In this document: positions 17,432-25,091 of the stretch, piece after piece
Position numbering within the stretch: the stretch's first letter is position 1
Layout of the letters: every line of letters starts with the position of its first letter
Assembly (NCBI GenBank): GCA_902597095.1
Contig: CACJWK010000024.1
Span: forward strand, 1 to 33,958
Source: an uncultured Pseudohongiella sp.
GTDB lineage: Bacteria > Pseudomonadota > Gammaproteobacteria > Pseudomonadales > Pseudohongiellaceae
DNA: 33,958 nucleotides
Reading direction: 5' to 3'
Notes under the pieces: model-generated
Seen by the model: only the letters and a program-made list of their open reading frames with translations
The model's database searches: none
Told to the model about the DNA's origin: nothing
Position numbers and translations under genes: made by a program

Positions 17432-18790
17432 ATGCAAAAGGAACGGAATATTGAAGAACTGCCAACTGCTAGCTGGCTGAAGTTTTTACTACCGTCCGGT
17501 ATCGGCATCGCGTTTTTCCTCACGCCCCTGGTAATTGACGGGCAGATAACGGTAGGTATGGCCTGGTTCGGTGATCTGTTTATCGATAATTGGCAGACCC
17601 AGTTGCAATGGATGGCGGGCACATTCACGGTAATCTCAGTCCTGCTTACCCTGATTTTTCACGTATCTGAGCCGATCTGCGCCAGGTTTTACTGGCTGGC
17701 GGAAGGGCTGACTCTTTACTCTGTCTGGTTTCTGCTGAGGCTATTTGGTTGCGTGGTTGCAGTTTGCTATCTGTTTCAGGTCGGCCCGGGTTGGCTCATC
17801 GGCGGCGCCACCGCCGGCACGACCTTGGGTAGCCTGATACCGATCACTATGACCTACATGGCCATAGCGACAGTCTTTCTTCCCCTGCTGGTTGAGTTCG
17901 GATTGATGGAGATGGTTGGTGTCTTACTGAGTAAGGCATTCGACAAATTGTTCCGTCTCCCCGGCCGGAGCGCGATTGATGCTCTGGCCTCCTGGATGGG
18001 GTCCGGTCCGGTGGGCGTGCTGATCACTCTCCAGCAGTACGAACGTGGTTATTACACGGCCAGGGAGGCGGCTACCATCTGCACCAATTTTTCGGTAGTG
18101 TCGGTCTCCTTCGCGCTGGTGGTTGCCAACGCCATTGGCATGGGGGATTATTTCCTGCCGATGTATGCCTGCGTCATCGGTATCGGCTTTACCTGTGCGC
18201 TTATCACGCCAAAACTTCCTCCATTGAGCAGGTTGAAAGACGAATTCTGCCCCGGCGTCGAGCCACAGGGATTGCGGGATTTCAGTAACTATCAGTCACT
18301 CTGGAGCGCGGCGGTGCATGAGGCCCTGGCAAGGTCGAGCAGGGCGCCGACCATCGATAAGCTGATACCTCGCATTGGGCGTGGCATTGCAGAGGTCTGG
18401 ATATCCCTGATTCCGGTGGTGATGGGGCTCGGCACAGCAGCGCTTATACTGGCGGAGTACACGCCGCTGTTCAACTGGTTAGGTTTTCCCTTGATTACCG
18501 TACTCAATCTTTTTGGATTGGCAGAGTCTGACGCAGCCGCGCCGCTGATGTTCGTCGGGTTTACCGATATGTTTTTACCGGCGCTGGTGGGGGGCAGCAT
18601 CGAAAGCGAGCTGACTCGATTTGTCGTCGCTACGGTCTCCGTGTGTCAGCTCATATACATGTCAGAAGTTGGTGCCCTTATCGTCAAGTCGAAAATACCC
18701 CTAGGGTTTTTGCACATTGGCGGCATCTTTCTGATTCGGACTGCGATTTCTCTACCTCTGGCTGCTCTGATCGGTCATGCGCTTTTCTAG
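17432..18790 (+). CDS. YjiH-family membrane protein (nucleoside-recognition/GATE domain)
   Basis: This 452-residue protein has about eleven hydrophobic segments. The core includes TYMAIATVFLPLLVEFGLMEMVGVLL, RLPGRSAIDALASWMGSGPVGVL and GYYTAREAATICTNFSVVSVSFAL, typical of YjiH proteins, which share a GATE (nucleoside recognition) domain with spore-maturation and FeoB-related transporters. The family function is not established; transport of a small metabolite is likely. It follows hisC by 17 bases, and a decayed Lrp/AsnC regulator lies next in convergent orientation. That context suggests an amino-acid-related substrate, but this is inference. The ATG has only a weak ribosome site. Confidence 0.82.
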   Translation: MQKERNIEELPTASWLKFLLPSGIGIAFFLTPLVIDGQITVGMAWFGDLFIDNWQTQLQWMAGTFTVISVLLTLIFHVSEPICARFYWLAEGLTLYSVWFLLRLFGCVVAVCYLFQVGPGWLIGGATAGTTLGSLIPITMTYMAIATVFLPLLVEFGLMEMVGVLLSKAFDKLFRLPGRSAIDALASWMGSGPVGVLITLQQYERGYYTAREAATICTNFSVVSVSFALVVANAIGMGDYFLPMYACVIGIGFTCALITPKLPPLSRLKDEFCPGVEPQGLRDFSNYQSLWSAAVHEALARSSRAPTIDKLIPRIGRGIAEVWISLIPVVMGLGTAALILAEYTPLFNWLGFPLITVLNLFGLAESDAAAPLMFVGFTDMFLPALVGGSIESELTRFVVATVSVCQLIYMSEVGALIVKSKIPLGFLHIGGIFLIRTAISLPLAALIGHALF

Positions 18791-18824
18791 TCTGGGCTGC
18801 TTAGCGAAAGCTGCTCGGGCTGTT

Positions 18825-19100
18825 TTAAACAAGCGGCATTTCGGTGGTTGATTTAAGGGTTTCCATGACGAAGCTGGCGCTGACATCAAACAATCGGCCT
18901 TGATCAATTCCTTGGAGAGCTCCTCGTATCCCGGTATATCTTTGACTATCGCCTTGATCAGATAGCCGACATTCCTGCCTGTTTTGACGCGTTGCGCTGG
19001 TTTTTTCTGCCGCAAGAGCTGGCGGCAGAACTCCGGCTCAAAGTCGTCGCTTGAGAACTGCTTTCAGATCAGTTCCGACAGTCACAAAGATAAAGCCCGG
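18825..19100 (-). pseudogene. Remnant of an Lrp/AsnC-family regulator (C-terminal RAM domain)
   Basis: On the minus strand the region reads as the ligand-binding half of an Lrp/AsnC protein, but in broken frames. Pieces in order are PGFIFVTVGTDLKAVL, then FEPEFCRQLL and NVGYLIKAIVKDIPGYEELSKELI, then after a frame change RLFDVSASFVMETLKSTTEMPLV and TAA (18825-18827). These match the family pattern of a V-x-V strand, an Fxxxl helix, a G-x-YLlrv strand with DlxxYexf, and the SFVmxtxKsTTxlPL end. The DNA-binding half is absent. At least two frame changes are needed, so the gene is dead unless the sequence has errors. It lies beside hisC-yjiH, a type of gene Lrp proteins often control. Confidence 0.65.
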
Positions 19101-19109
19101 ATGAAGGCT

Positions 19110-19562
19110 CTAGTCATAGCGGGCCTCGCGAAAGCACAGCGCCAGACCGGTCACTGCGGCAGCAATGAAAACCAGATTGCCCGCGGCACCCGGCGGTGTT
19201 GTCAGCGTTGGCAGAGGTTTGCTGAGACCGATGGCTACGCGGCCCAGGTACTCCATCAGAATTAATAAATACATGGCTGGAATCAGCGCGCGGTAGCGAA
19301 CCGCAACCAGCACCATGACCACTGATAGCAGAAGTTGGGAGAGACCCCACAGTGCGAAACTAGTGATGACAGCGGCGGCGCCTTCCCGGCTGAACTGATC
19401 CAGAGGGACTGTAGCGATCGACTGCGCACCCCCATCCGAAAGCAGGATGTGGGCGAGGCTTCTGCCTACCGTGACTGTGGTAATGAACCAGAACAGCCAC
19501 AGCGCGGCCGGATTTCCGGGGCACGAATTAGCAATTGATCTGGGCAGTATTTTTAGCCACAT
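19110..19562 (-). CDS. Small membrane protein, unknown function
   Basis: This 150-residue protein has about four hydrophobic segments: LWLFWFITTVTVG near residue 25, ITSFALWGLSQLLLSVVMVLVAV (about 66-88), ALIPAMYLLILMEYL and a last one near LVFIAAAVTGLAL. Between the last two is KPLPTLTTPPGAAGN. I do not recognise a named family with certainty; it resembles small four-helix proteins of the DUF4345/DoxX-like sort. It starts 14 bases after the end of the disrupted DUF885 gene on the same strand, and would be its operon partner. The N-terminal 19 residues before the first helix are polar. Polar transcription effects of the upstream stop codons might reduce its expression. Confidence 0.6.
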   Translation of the reverse strand: MWLKILPRSIANSCPGNPAALWLFWFITTVTVGRSLAHILLSDGGAQSIATVPLDQFSREGAAAVITSFALWGLSQLLLSVVMVLVAVRYRALIPAMYLLILMEYLGRVAIGLSKPLPTLTTPPGAAGNLVFIAAAVTGLALCFREARYD

Positions 19563-19576
19563 GCTTCAGGCCCGTG

Positions 19577-21430
19577 TTATATTGACAGAGCGATATAATT
19601 ATCAATTCTTCGTTCCAGTATCTCCAGTGGCAGTGCACCCCCGCTCAGAATTACATCATGGAAGGCTCGAATATCGAAGCGGTCCCCAAGAGCTTCTTCC
19701 GCTCGGGCTCGCAGTTTCAGAATTTTAAGCATGCCAATCTTATAGCTGGTCGCTTGCCCCGGCAGGACGGTGTAACGCCGGACCTCGGATACAATAGAAG
19801 GTAATGGCGTTGACACATTACTGGCAAAATAATCGATAGCCTGCTGTTCGGACCACCCCATCGCGTGAATACCGGTGTCTACCACGAGACGAACGCCACG
19901 CCACATTTCGCTGACCAGTCGACCAAAGTCTGAATAAGGATCCTGGTAACCCCCCATTTCCTTTGCCAGTAATTCGGTATACAGGGCCCAGCCTTCTGAG
20001 TAAGCGCCAAAAACCGCCTGACTGCGAAAAGCTGGAACAGATTAAAGCTCGCGGGCAATGGCTATCTGCATCTGGTGGCCTGGCAGACCTTCATGATAAG
20101 CCACCGCTTCCAGTTCCGTGACGGGGTTGGCAGTCATATCTGAGAGATGGACATAGTAGGTGCCCGGCACGGAACCGTCAGGGCTGCTGGCGAAGTAATG
20201 GGCCGCCGCGCCGTCCTGTTCGCGGAAAGCCTCTACTCGCTTAACCACCAGATCTGCCTTGGGTAAAATTCCAAAATACTGCGGCAGCAGCGCTTTCATG
20301 TTTTCGATGTACTCAGTGGACTCATCGAGATATCGCCGACGACCGTCCTCATCATTCCCGTAAAAAAAGCGCTCATCGCTGGCGACAAAGGCAAAAAACT
20401 CAGACAGGTCGCCGGAAAACCCGACTCGGTCCTTGATCGCTTCCATCTAATTGCGCAGTCGTGCGACTTCATCCAGACCAATCTGATGAATGTCGTCTGC
20501 GGTCAGGTCGGTTGTCGTCCAGTTGCGCAGCATCTGATTGTAAAAAGCGATTCCATTGGGCAGGGTAGCCACTCCAACCGGTTCGGCGGGGGCATTGCTG
20601 ATATCCTGGCTGAGCCAGTCGATCAATGTCTGGTAGGCCGGTTGAAACTGGTTTACCAGTGCGTCGCGAGCACGATCCCTCAGTCCTTCCGCCGCTGCCT
20701 CATCAATCTCACCGGCTTCGACCAGTGCACCAATTTTTGTCTGTGCATCATTCCATAAGGCAGAATCCTGCTCGTCATCGTCAAAAGGCTGCCCACTGAC
20801 GAGGCCGCTTGATGCTTCCATAACGAAATCGTAGGCGTAGCGGGGCGGACGCACACCTCGTTCAGCATTGTCTCTCGCCCAGTCGAGTTGCTGTCCCAAC
20901 GCCCGGGAAACGCCGCCGATGCGGCTGATGTAAGCCTCCATGTCAGAGAGGCTGGGGACTGAGTGGTAGTTCATCAGAATGACCGGCAACTGACTGTGCA
21001 CTCCACTCATCTGCTCAAAGACATATTCCTGTGTGTTGAACTGAAAGCTGTCTCTGGCTTGCTCATATTGATATATCCACAGGTCGAAGGAGGTTTTTGC
21101 TTCAAAATCCAGCGCCTTATAGTTGAATTCGGATTGAAGCTCGCGCACTGTTGCCGCCATCCAGTCAAGCTGCACCTCGGCGGCTTCAACGGACATATCG
21201 TCTATCTGATCATACAGTTCCTTGCGTCCGAGCGCTGACAGGGAGATCGGACTGAACCTGAGTTGCTCTTCGTTTTTTTCGTCAAACCAGGCGTTGATGC
21301 GGGCAGTTTCTTCCACGGTCGCTGTCGTTTCAGAGGTACCCGGTTCAGAGCCTGGGGCCGCGCTTTCCGAAGCGGGGTCGCCACAGGCGATCAGAAGAAT
21401 AGACAAAATAAGCGTGATTAAGTGTTTCAT
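19577..21430 (-). pseudogene. DUF885 lipoprotein gene with two in-frame stop codons
   Basis: One frame runs 617 codons from ATG 21430 to TAA 19577, broken only by TAG at 20447-20449 (codon 328) and TAA at 20042-20044 (codon 463). It codes for a lipoprotein signal (LLIAC), a DUF885 body, and the metal motif HEGLPGHxxQ (His446, His452) with YSEGW (Glu479). DUF885 proteins are predicted zinc peptidase-like hydrolases of the cell envelope. Segments match the family on both sides of each stop (EVARLRN-stop-MEAIKDRVGF; IAIAREL-stop-SVPAFRSQAVF), so no bases are lost or gained. Both stops fall where relatives usually have Glu, one G-to-T change away. The second stop separates the metal ligands, so no product shorter than full length could be active. 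TAG and TAA end other genes here, so code reassignment is unlikely. Confidence 0.88.
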
Positions 21431-21566
21431 CGGACAGTCTCGGAACAGAAAGAAAGGGGCATCGCTATCGCGACGTTGGAAAGAGCAAGCTCACGGTCAA
21501 CATGCGCCTTCACTGTGATATTTCCACAACAGCATTAAATTCGGGCGCTGTCTGTGGCGCGTCAGA

Positions 21567-21734
21567 CTATTGCAGTGGCTGGAAGTCCTCTTTATACCTG
21601 ACAGAGCAGTCTGGGCACACCCAGTCCTCCGGTAACTCGTCAAACGGGGTGCCCGGGGCAAATCCCTCGTGTTCATCACCGAGGTCCTGATTATACTGAT
21701 AGCCACAGCCCGGGCATTCATACACTGAACTCAT
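21567..21734 (-). CDS. Rubredoxin, electron donor to AlkB
   Basis: This 55-residue protein reads MSSVYECPGCGYQYNQD..., with FAPGTPFDELPEDWVCPDC and a TAG stop. Two CxxC pairs (CPGC at 7-10, CPDC at 40-43) bind one iron, and the EDWVCPxC signature is diagnostic of rubredoxin. Its ATG shares one base with the TGA of alkB (TGATG), so translation is probably coupled. In alkane oxidation rubredoxin passes electrons from a rubredoxin reductase to AlkB; no reductase gene lies in the window. Size is that of single-domain AlkG-type rubredoxins. Confidence 0.93.
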   Translation of the reverse strand: MSSVYECPGCGYQYNQDLGDEHEGFAPGTPFDELPEDWVCPDCSVRYKEDFQPLQ

Positions 21735-22945
21735 CAGGCTGCTTCTGTGGTGGGCATGTTTCCATTGAGGCCTGCTACTCCGTATTTCGCATACAGCTCA
21801 TCTTTCTTGTCGGGGTCGACGTTAACCTGGGTCATATCTCCGTCAATGTGAGGCAGAGCCATCAGTCTCGGGTCCATCACCCTGAACCACAATGGAGGAA
21901 CGTAGGCGAGCGGGAACATGCCGTTGTAGCCGTTGGGCAGGCGAGGCACGTCTTTGAAATTCCGCAGCGATTGATAGCGCCGGGTCGGATGGGCATGATG
22001 ATCGGAATGTCTCTCCAAATGGAACAAGACCAGATTCGTGTATTTGTGGTTGCTGTTCCATGAGTGATGGGGCTGGCATCGTTCGTACTTTCCATTCGGC
22101 TCTTTCTGACGCAGCAGGCCATAATGCTCAATATAGTTCGCGCTGGTCAGTTGCCACCAGGCCAGAAAATTGTGGATGGCCAAAAAGGGGATCATCAGCC
22201 AGCCAAAGGTCGCGATGAGGGAAATCTGCAAGGTAAAAGTCACCGCGTAGGACTGTAGAATTTCATTTTCCCAGCTCCATACCGAGATCCCCTTCCGGGT
22301 CAGGCGTTCATCCTCAATGGCCCAAGCCCGACGAAATGCACCGGGAATTTCGCGTCTGGCAAACTTGTAAATGCTTTCGCCCATTCTTGATGAGGCAGGG
22401 TCCTCTGGTGTGGCGACGTCGCGATGATGACCTCGATTGTGCTCAATACTAAAATGCCCGTAGGCCGGTACGGCTAACACAATCTTTGCCAGGCTGCGCT
22501 CCAGTTGAGTCTTTTTGTGGCCCAACTCATGACCGGTGTTAATTCCCAGGCCGTTGGCGATTCCCGCCGAGACTGCCAGTAGGAGTACACCCCACCAAGA
22601 GAGTGCCTGTGTACTCGCCCAGTACGCCGCGCCGATCAGAGAGGCGAAATGTAAAGGGACGGTTAGCATGGGTAGCAGTCGATAATAGGGGTCTTCTTCC
22701 AGCAATGGAACGATTTCCTCCGGCGGGTTGTTTTCATCCTCTCCCAGCCACCAGTCCAGAATGGGTCCAATCACATAAGCAACAAATAGCGGCAACGCCA
22801 GCCATGCCTGATGACCAAACAAGGCGTGCGCCCCGATGCCCAGAAAAGGAATGAGGGCGTAAGCCAGAGAGGCCATCCAGAAATAGCGCTTGGTGTCGGT
22901 ATAGGAAATGTCTCCGGCATCAGTGGCGAGGGTGTAGGTTTTCAT
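21734..22945 (-). CDS. alkB: Alkane 1-monooxygenase (membrane di-iron hydroxylase)
   Basis: This 403-residue inner-membrane protein has the full set of AlkB histidine boxes: HELGH (His139, His143), EHNRGHHRD with TPEDPASSR (His169, His173, His174), NYIEHYGLLR (His274) and LFHLERHSDHHAHP (His309, His313, His316, His317). Hydrophobic segments in the first 130 residues and around 235-265 fit the six-helix topology. It oxidises the terminal carbon of medium-chain alkanes or fatty-acyl compounds with O2, taking electrons from rubredoxin. The rubredoxin gene overlaps its stop by one base, forming a compact alkB-rubredoxin unit. The ribosome site is weak (GAATGAGAC). All iron ligands are present, so it looks functional. 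Confidence 0.95.
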   Translation of the reverse strand: MKTYTLATDAGDISYTDTKRYFWMASLAYALIPFLGIGAHALFGHQAWLALPLFVAYVIGPILDWWLGEDENNPPEEIVPLLEEDPYYRLLPMLTVPLHFASLIGAAYWASTQALSWWGVLLLAVSAGIANGLGINTGHELGHKKTQLERSLAKIVLAVPAYGHFSIEHNRGHHRDVATPEDPASSRMGESIYKFARREIPGAFRRAWAIEDERLTRKGISVWSWENEILQSYAVTFTLQISLIATFGWLMIPFLAIHNFLAWWQLTSANYIEHYGLLRQKEPNGKYERCQPHHSWNSNHKYTNLVLFHLERHSDHHAHPTRRYQSLRNFKDVPRLPNGYNGMFPLAYVPPLWFRVMDPRLMALPHIDGDMTQVNVDPDKKDELYAKYGVAGLNGNMPTTEAA

Positions 22946-23367
22946 GTCTCATTCTACCATTGGCTTCCTGACGGAAATTCAGTCTAGCCCATCTATTGTC
23001 GCTTATGAACAAATCCCGGTGTTTTCAGCTTATTTCGCAATAGCCGCGGCAAAGACTTCACTAACGCCGGGTCTCTGGGTTCAGCCACGGGTCGGAAAAT
23101 GTCTCCGTCTCGCCAGATCACCTGAATAAGAAGGTTAAGGCAGTCAGCAGTCAGATCCTGTCCAGTGGGAAGGGACACCACGAGTTCGCTGCGCCTGGAT
23201 CGTCAAATAGCACACAATGCGGCGCAGAAACAGGCCAACGGTCTTTGCTTTTTCATTGTCGTGATAGAGTATAGCCGATAGCCCCCTTTTTGACTCTCGT
23301 CGGGGCTTTAGGAAGGCGCTTTACTTAAGTGGAGTTAAGGCCCGCGAGTTTTGAGTAAGGAGTAAAA
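22946..23367. other. Divergent gap alkB / class II aldolase
   Basis: No gene can be supported. A minus-strand frame (22993-23181, GTG start) ends RLLRNKLKTPGFVHKRQ and looks slightly protein-like, but has no ribosome site and no family I know. AGCCCC (23279-23284) and GGGGCT further on could pair across a 16-base loop, but no T-tract follows. The AAGGAG ribosome site of the next gene is near 23357. Confidence 0.4.
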
Positions 23368-24120
23368 GTGACAGAAGCAAACCCGGTACAGAAAACAGAG
23401 GGAAACGATTCAGTGGCTGAGATTCGTGCCCGTCGCAAACAGGAGTGTGCTCTCGGTTATCGACTGTTTGCTGCCCATCGATGGGGCGATTTGGGCGATG
23501 GTCACATCAGCGCGCGAGATCCTGAAAAGACCGACTGCTTCTGGATGTTGCGCTGGGGTGTTTCTTATCACTCAGCCAGGGTTTCAGATCTGGTACTGGT
23601 TGGGCCGGACGGCAGTCTGGTTGAAGGAGGAGGCACCATCAATATCGCGGGATACTATATTCACTATCCGATTTTGGAGGCACGACCGGATTTGGTTAGC
23701 GCTGTGCATGTCCACACTGGCTGGGGATCACCTTTTTCTGCTGAGGCAAGGATGATTGAGCCGATCTCTCAGGAATCCTGTATTTTTTTCGAAGACCATG
23801 CGCTGTGGAATGACGAAGAGGTTCAGGTGCAAAGTGTGCCTGCGGGGCGGAGAATTGCCGAAGCGCTCGCGCAAAATAGCGCAATCATCCTGCGAAATCA
23901 CGGATTGCTAACCGCTGGTGACAGCGTTGCTGAAGCGGTTGGCCGATTTGTCTACATGGAGCGGGTCGCCGAACTGCATATGAAGGTGCACGACCCCAAA
24001 CCGATTTCAGCGGAGGCTGCGCGCTTCGCCAAAGCCGATCTGGTCAGAATGGGGATAGGGAGTCAGGGGTTTACCAGCCTGTTAAGGCGACATATTCCTG
24101 ATCCGGATGTGGTGAACTGA
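23368..24120 (+). CDS. Class II aldolase/adducin family protein
   Basis: This 250-residue cytoplasmic protein starts at GTG, decided by a perfect AAGGAG five bases upstream. The fold's zinc ligands are visible: His114 and His116 in AVHVHTGWGS and His178 in RNHGLLTAG. GDGHISARDPE near residue 44 and INIAGYYIHYPILEARPD near 91 resemble the adducin-like branch. In true sugar-phosphate aldolases a catalytic Glu lies shortly before the second motif; here that place has NIAG, so retro-aldol activity is uncertain and decarboxylase or unknown roles are possible. Not linked to sugar genes. It is convergent with the cyclophilin gene. Confidence 0.85.
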   Translation: MTEANPVQKTEGNDSVAEIRARRKQECALGYRLFAAHRWGDLGDGHISARDPEKTDCFWMLRWGVSYHSARVSDLVLVGPDGSLVEGGGTINIAGYYIHYPILEARPDLVSAVHVHTGWGSPFSAEARMIEPISQESCIFFEDHALWNDEEVQVQSVPAGRRIAEALAQNSAIILRNHGLLTAGDSVAEAVGRFVYMERVAELHMKVHDPKPISAEAARFAKADLVRMGIGSQGFTSLLRRHIPDPDVVN

Positions 24121-24205
24121 CAAGCTTAGAGTCAGGGTCGCCGAGCTTTAGTTCTGAGTTCGGCCAGGTTTCATCTCCCGCGTTAACGCTTCGCCCTTAG
24201 AGCTC

Positions 24206-24793
24206 TTACTCCGGAATTCGAAATCCGCTGGCTTCTATTTCTGCCCGGGTCATATTGACCATTTTGATATTTAAGTTGATGGTCTCCAGAGGTTCGTCCG
24301 ATTCGTCAGTCTCTACAGCAACGATCTGATCAACCACCTCCATCCCGGAGAATACGAAGCCATAGATTGTGTAGTTTTCATCGAGCCTGGCGATACCATC
24401 GGCGGCATGCACGATATAGAACTGACAGCCCGCGGAGAGCTTGCCGGGATTGTTATCTCTGCCGGCGGCAAAGGTGCCATATACATGCCGGAGCTGAGGG
24501 CGAAATTCGGGCTCAAGCAAGTGTGTGGAGTAAGCAAAGCCTTCAGGCGTATCTGGGCAGCCGCCCTGTGCGACAAATCCTTCGATTACCCGATTGAAGG
24601 AGTAATCATCAAAGTATCCTGAACTGGTTAGATCAATAAAGTGCTGGCGGTGGACGGGAACTTCTTTGTAGAGCCAGACATAGAGATCGCCAAGACGAGT
24701 GCTGATTTGAGCCACCTGATACGTGTCTGAAAAGGTGGTACAGCCGCCAACCGTTCCCAGGAACAGGGCTAACAATAATTTTCGCATGATCAT
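24206..24793 (-). CDS. Cyclophilin-type peptidyl-prolyl isomerase, lipoprotein
   Basis: This 195-residue protein has a lipoprotein signal ending TVGGC, so the mature protein is about 177 residues and anchored at the membrane facing the periplasm. The cyclophilin core is visible: FNRVIEGFVAQGG (catalytic Arg in FxRVI), GTFAAGRDNN, SAGCQFYIV and YTIYGFVFSGMEVVDQI. It would speed proline isomerisation in exported proteins. GVVxxGMxxVDxI at the end is in the usual position. Two starts are possible (ATG at 24793 or ATG at 24787); both leave the lipobox intact. Convergent with the aldolase-like gene, with no operon partner. Confidence 0.88.
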   Translation of the reverse strand: MIMRKLLLALFLGTVGGCTTFSDTYQVAQISTRLGDLYVWLYKEVPVHRQHFIDLTSSGYFDDYSFNRVIEGFVAQGGCPDTPEGFAYSTHLLEPEFRPQLRHVYGTFAAGRDNNPGKLSAGCQFYIVHAADGIARLDENYTIYGFVFSGMEVVDQIVAVETDESDEPLETINLNIKMVNMTRAEIEASGFRIPE

Positions 24794-25091
24794 TGGGGTA
24801 TTCCCGATTTGATTGCAGAGGGTTCAAGAAACCAGTGTCTGGCGACAAGGTAATAATACTTCGAATCGAAATCATGGCGTCGTTAACTATAGAGCATTGT
24901 CGATAAAATAAGCGCGCTTTGATGAATCGCTCAGTTCGCTGCGGGGTTCCAGACAGATTTTTCAGCCGGCCGGCTGGGAATTCCGCGCAAGCAGTGAACG
25001 GTAGTTAATCAGGAGCGTCTTCACAGGCGCCTGAGCCAGTTATGACTAGCTTCTGATCTCGAGTGCTTTGGGCAGTGCATATGCCATCTGA
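24794..25091. other. Gap between cyclophilin and the redox-fusion gene
   Basis: About 300 bases with no gene I can support on either strand. Both flanking genes are on the minus strand, so this is the 3' end of the fusion gene and the upstream region of the cyclophilin gene. No clear hairpin terminator is seen. Confidence 0.4.

Noticed and set aside
19577..21430. Stop-codon reassignment as the reason for the in-frame stops
   Set aside because: TAG ends the PQQ dehydrogenase and rubredoxin genes, and TAA ends crtB, crtI and others, so both are normal stops here.
22993..23181. Possible 62-residue minus-strand protein
   Set aside because: There is no ribosome site, no known family and a GTG start; kept only as a note on the gap.
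23279..23310. AGCCCC...GGGGCT inverted repeat before the class II aldolase gene
   Set aside because: The loop is about 16 bases and no T-run follows; it could pair by chance.
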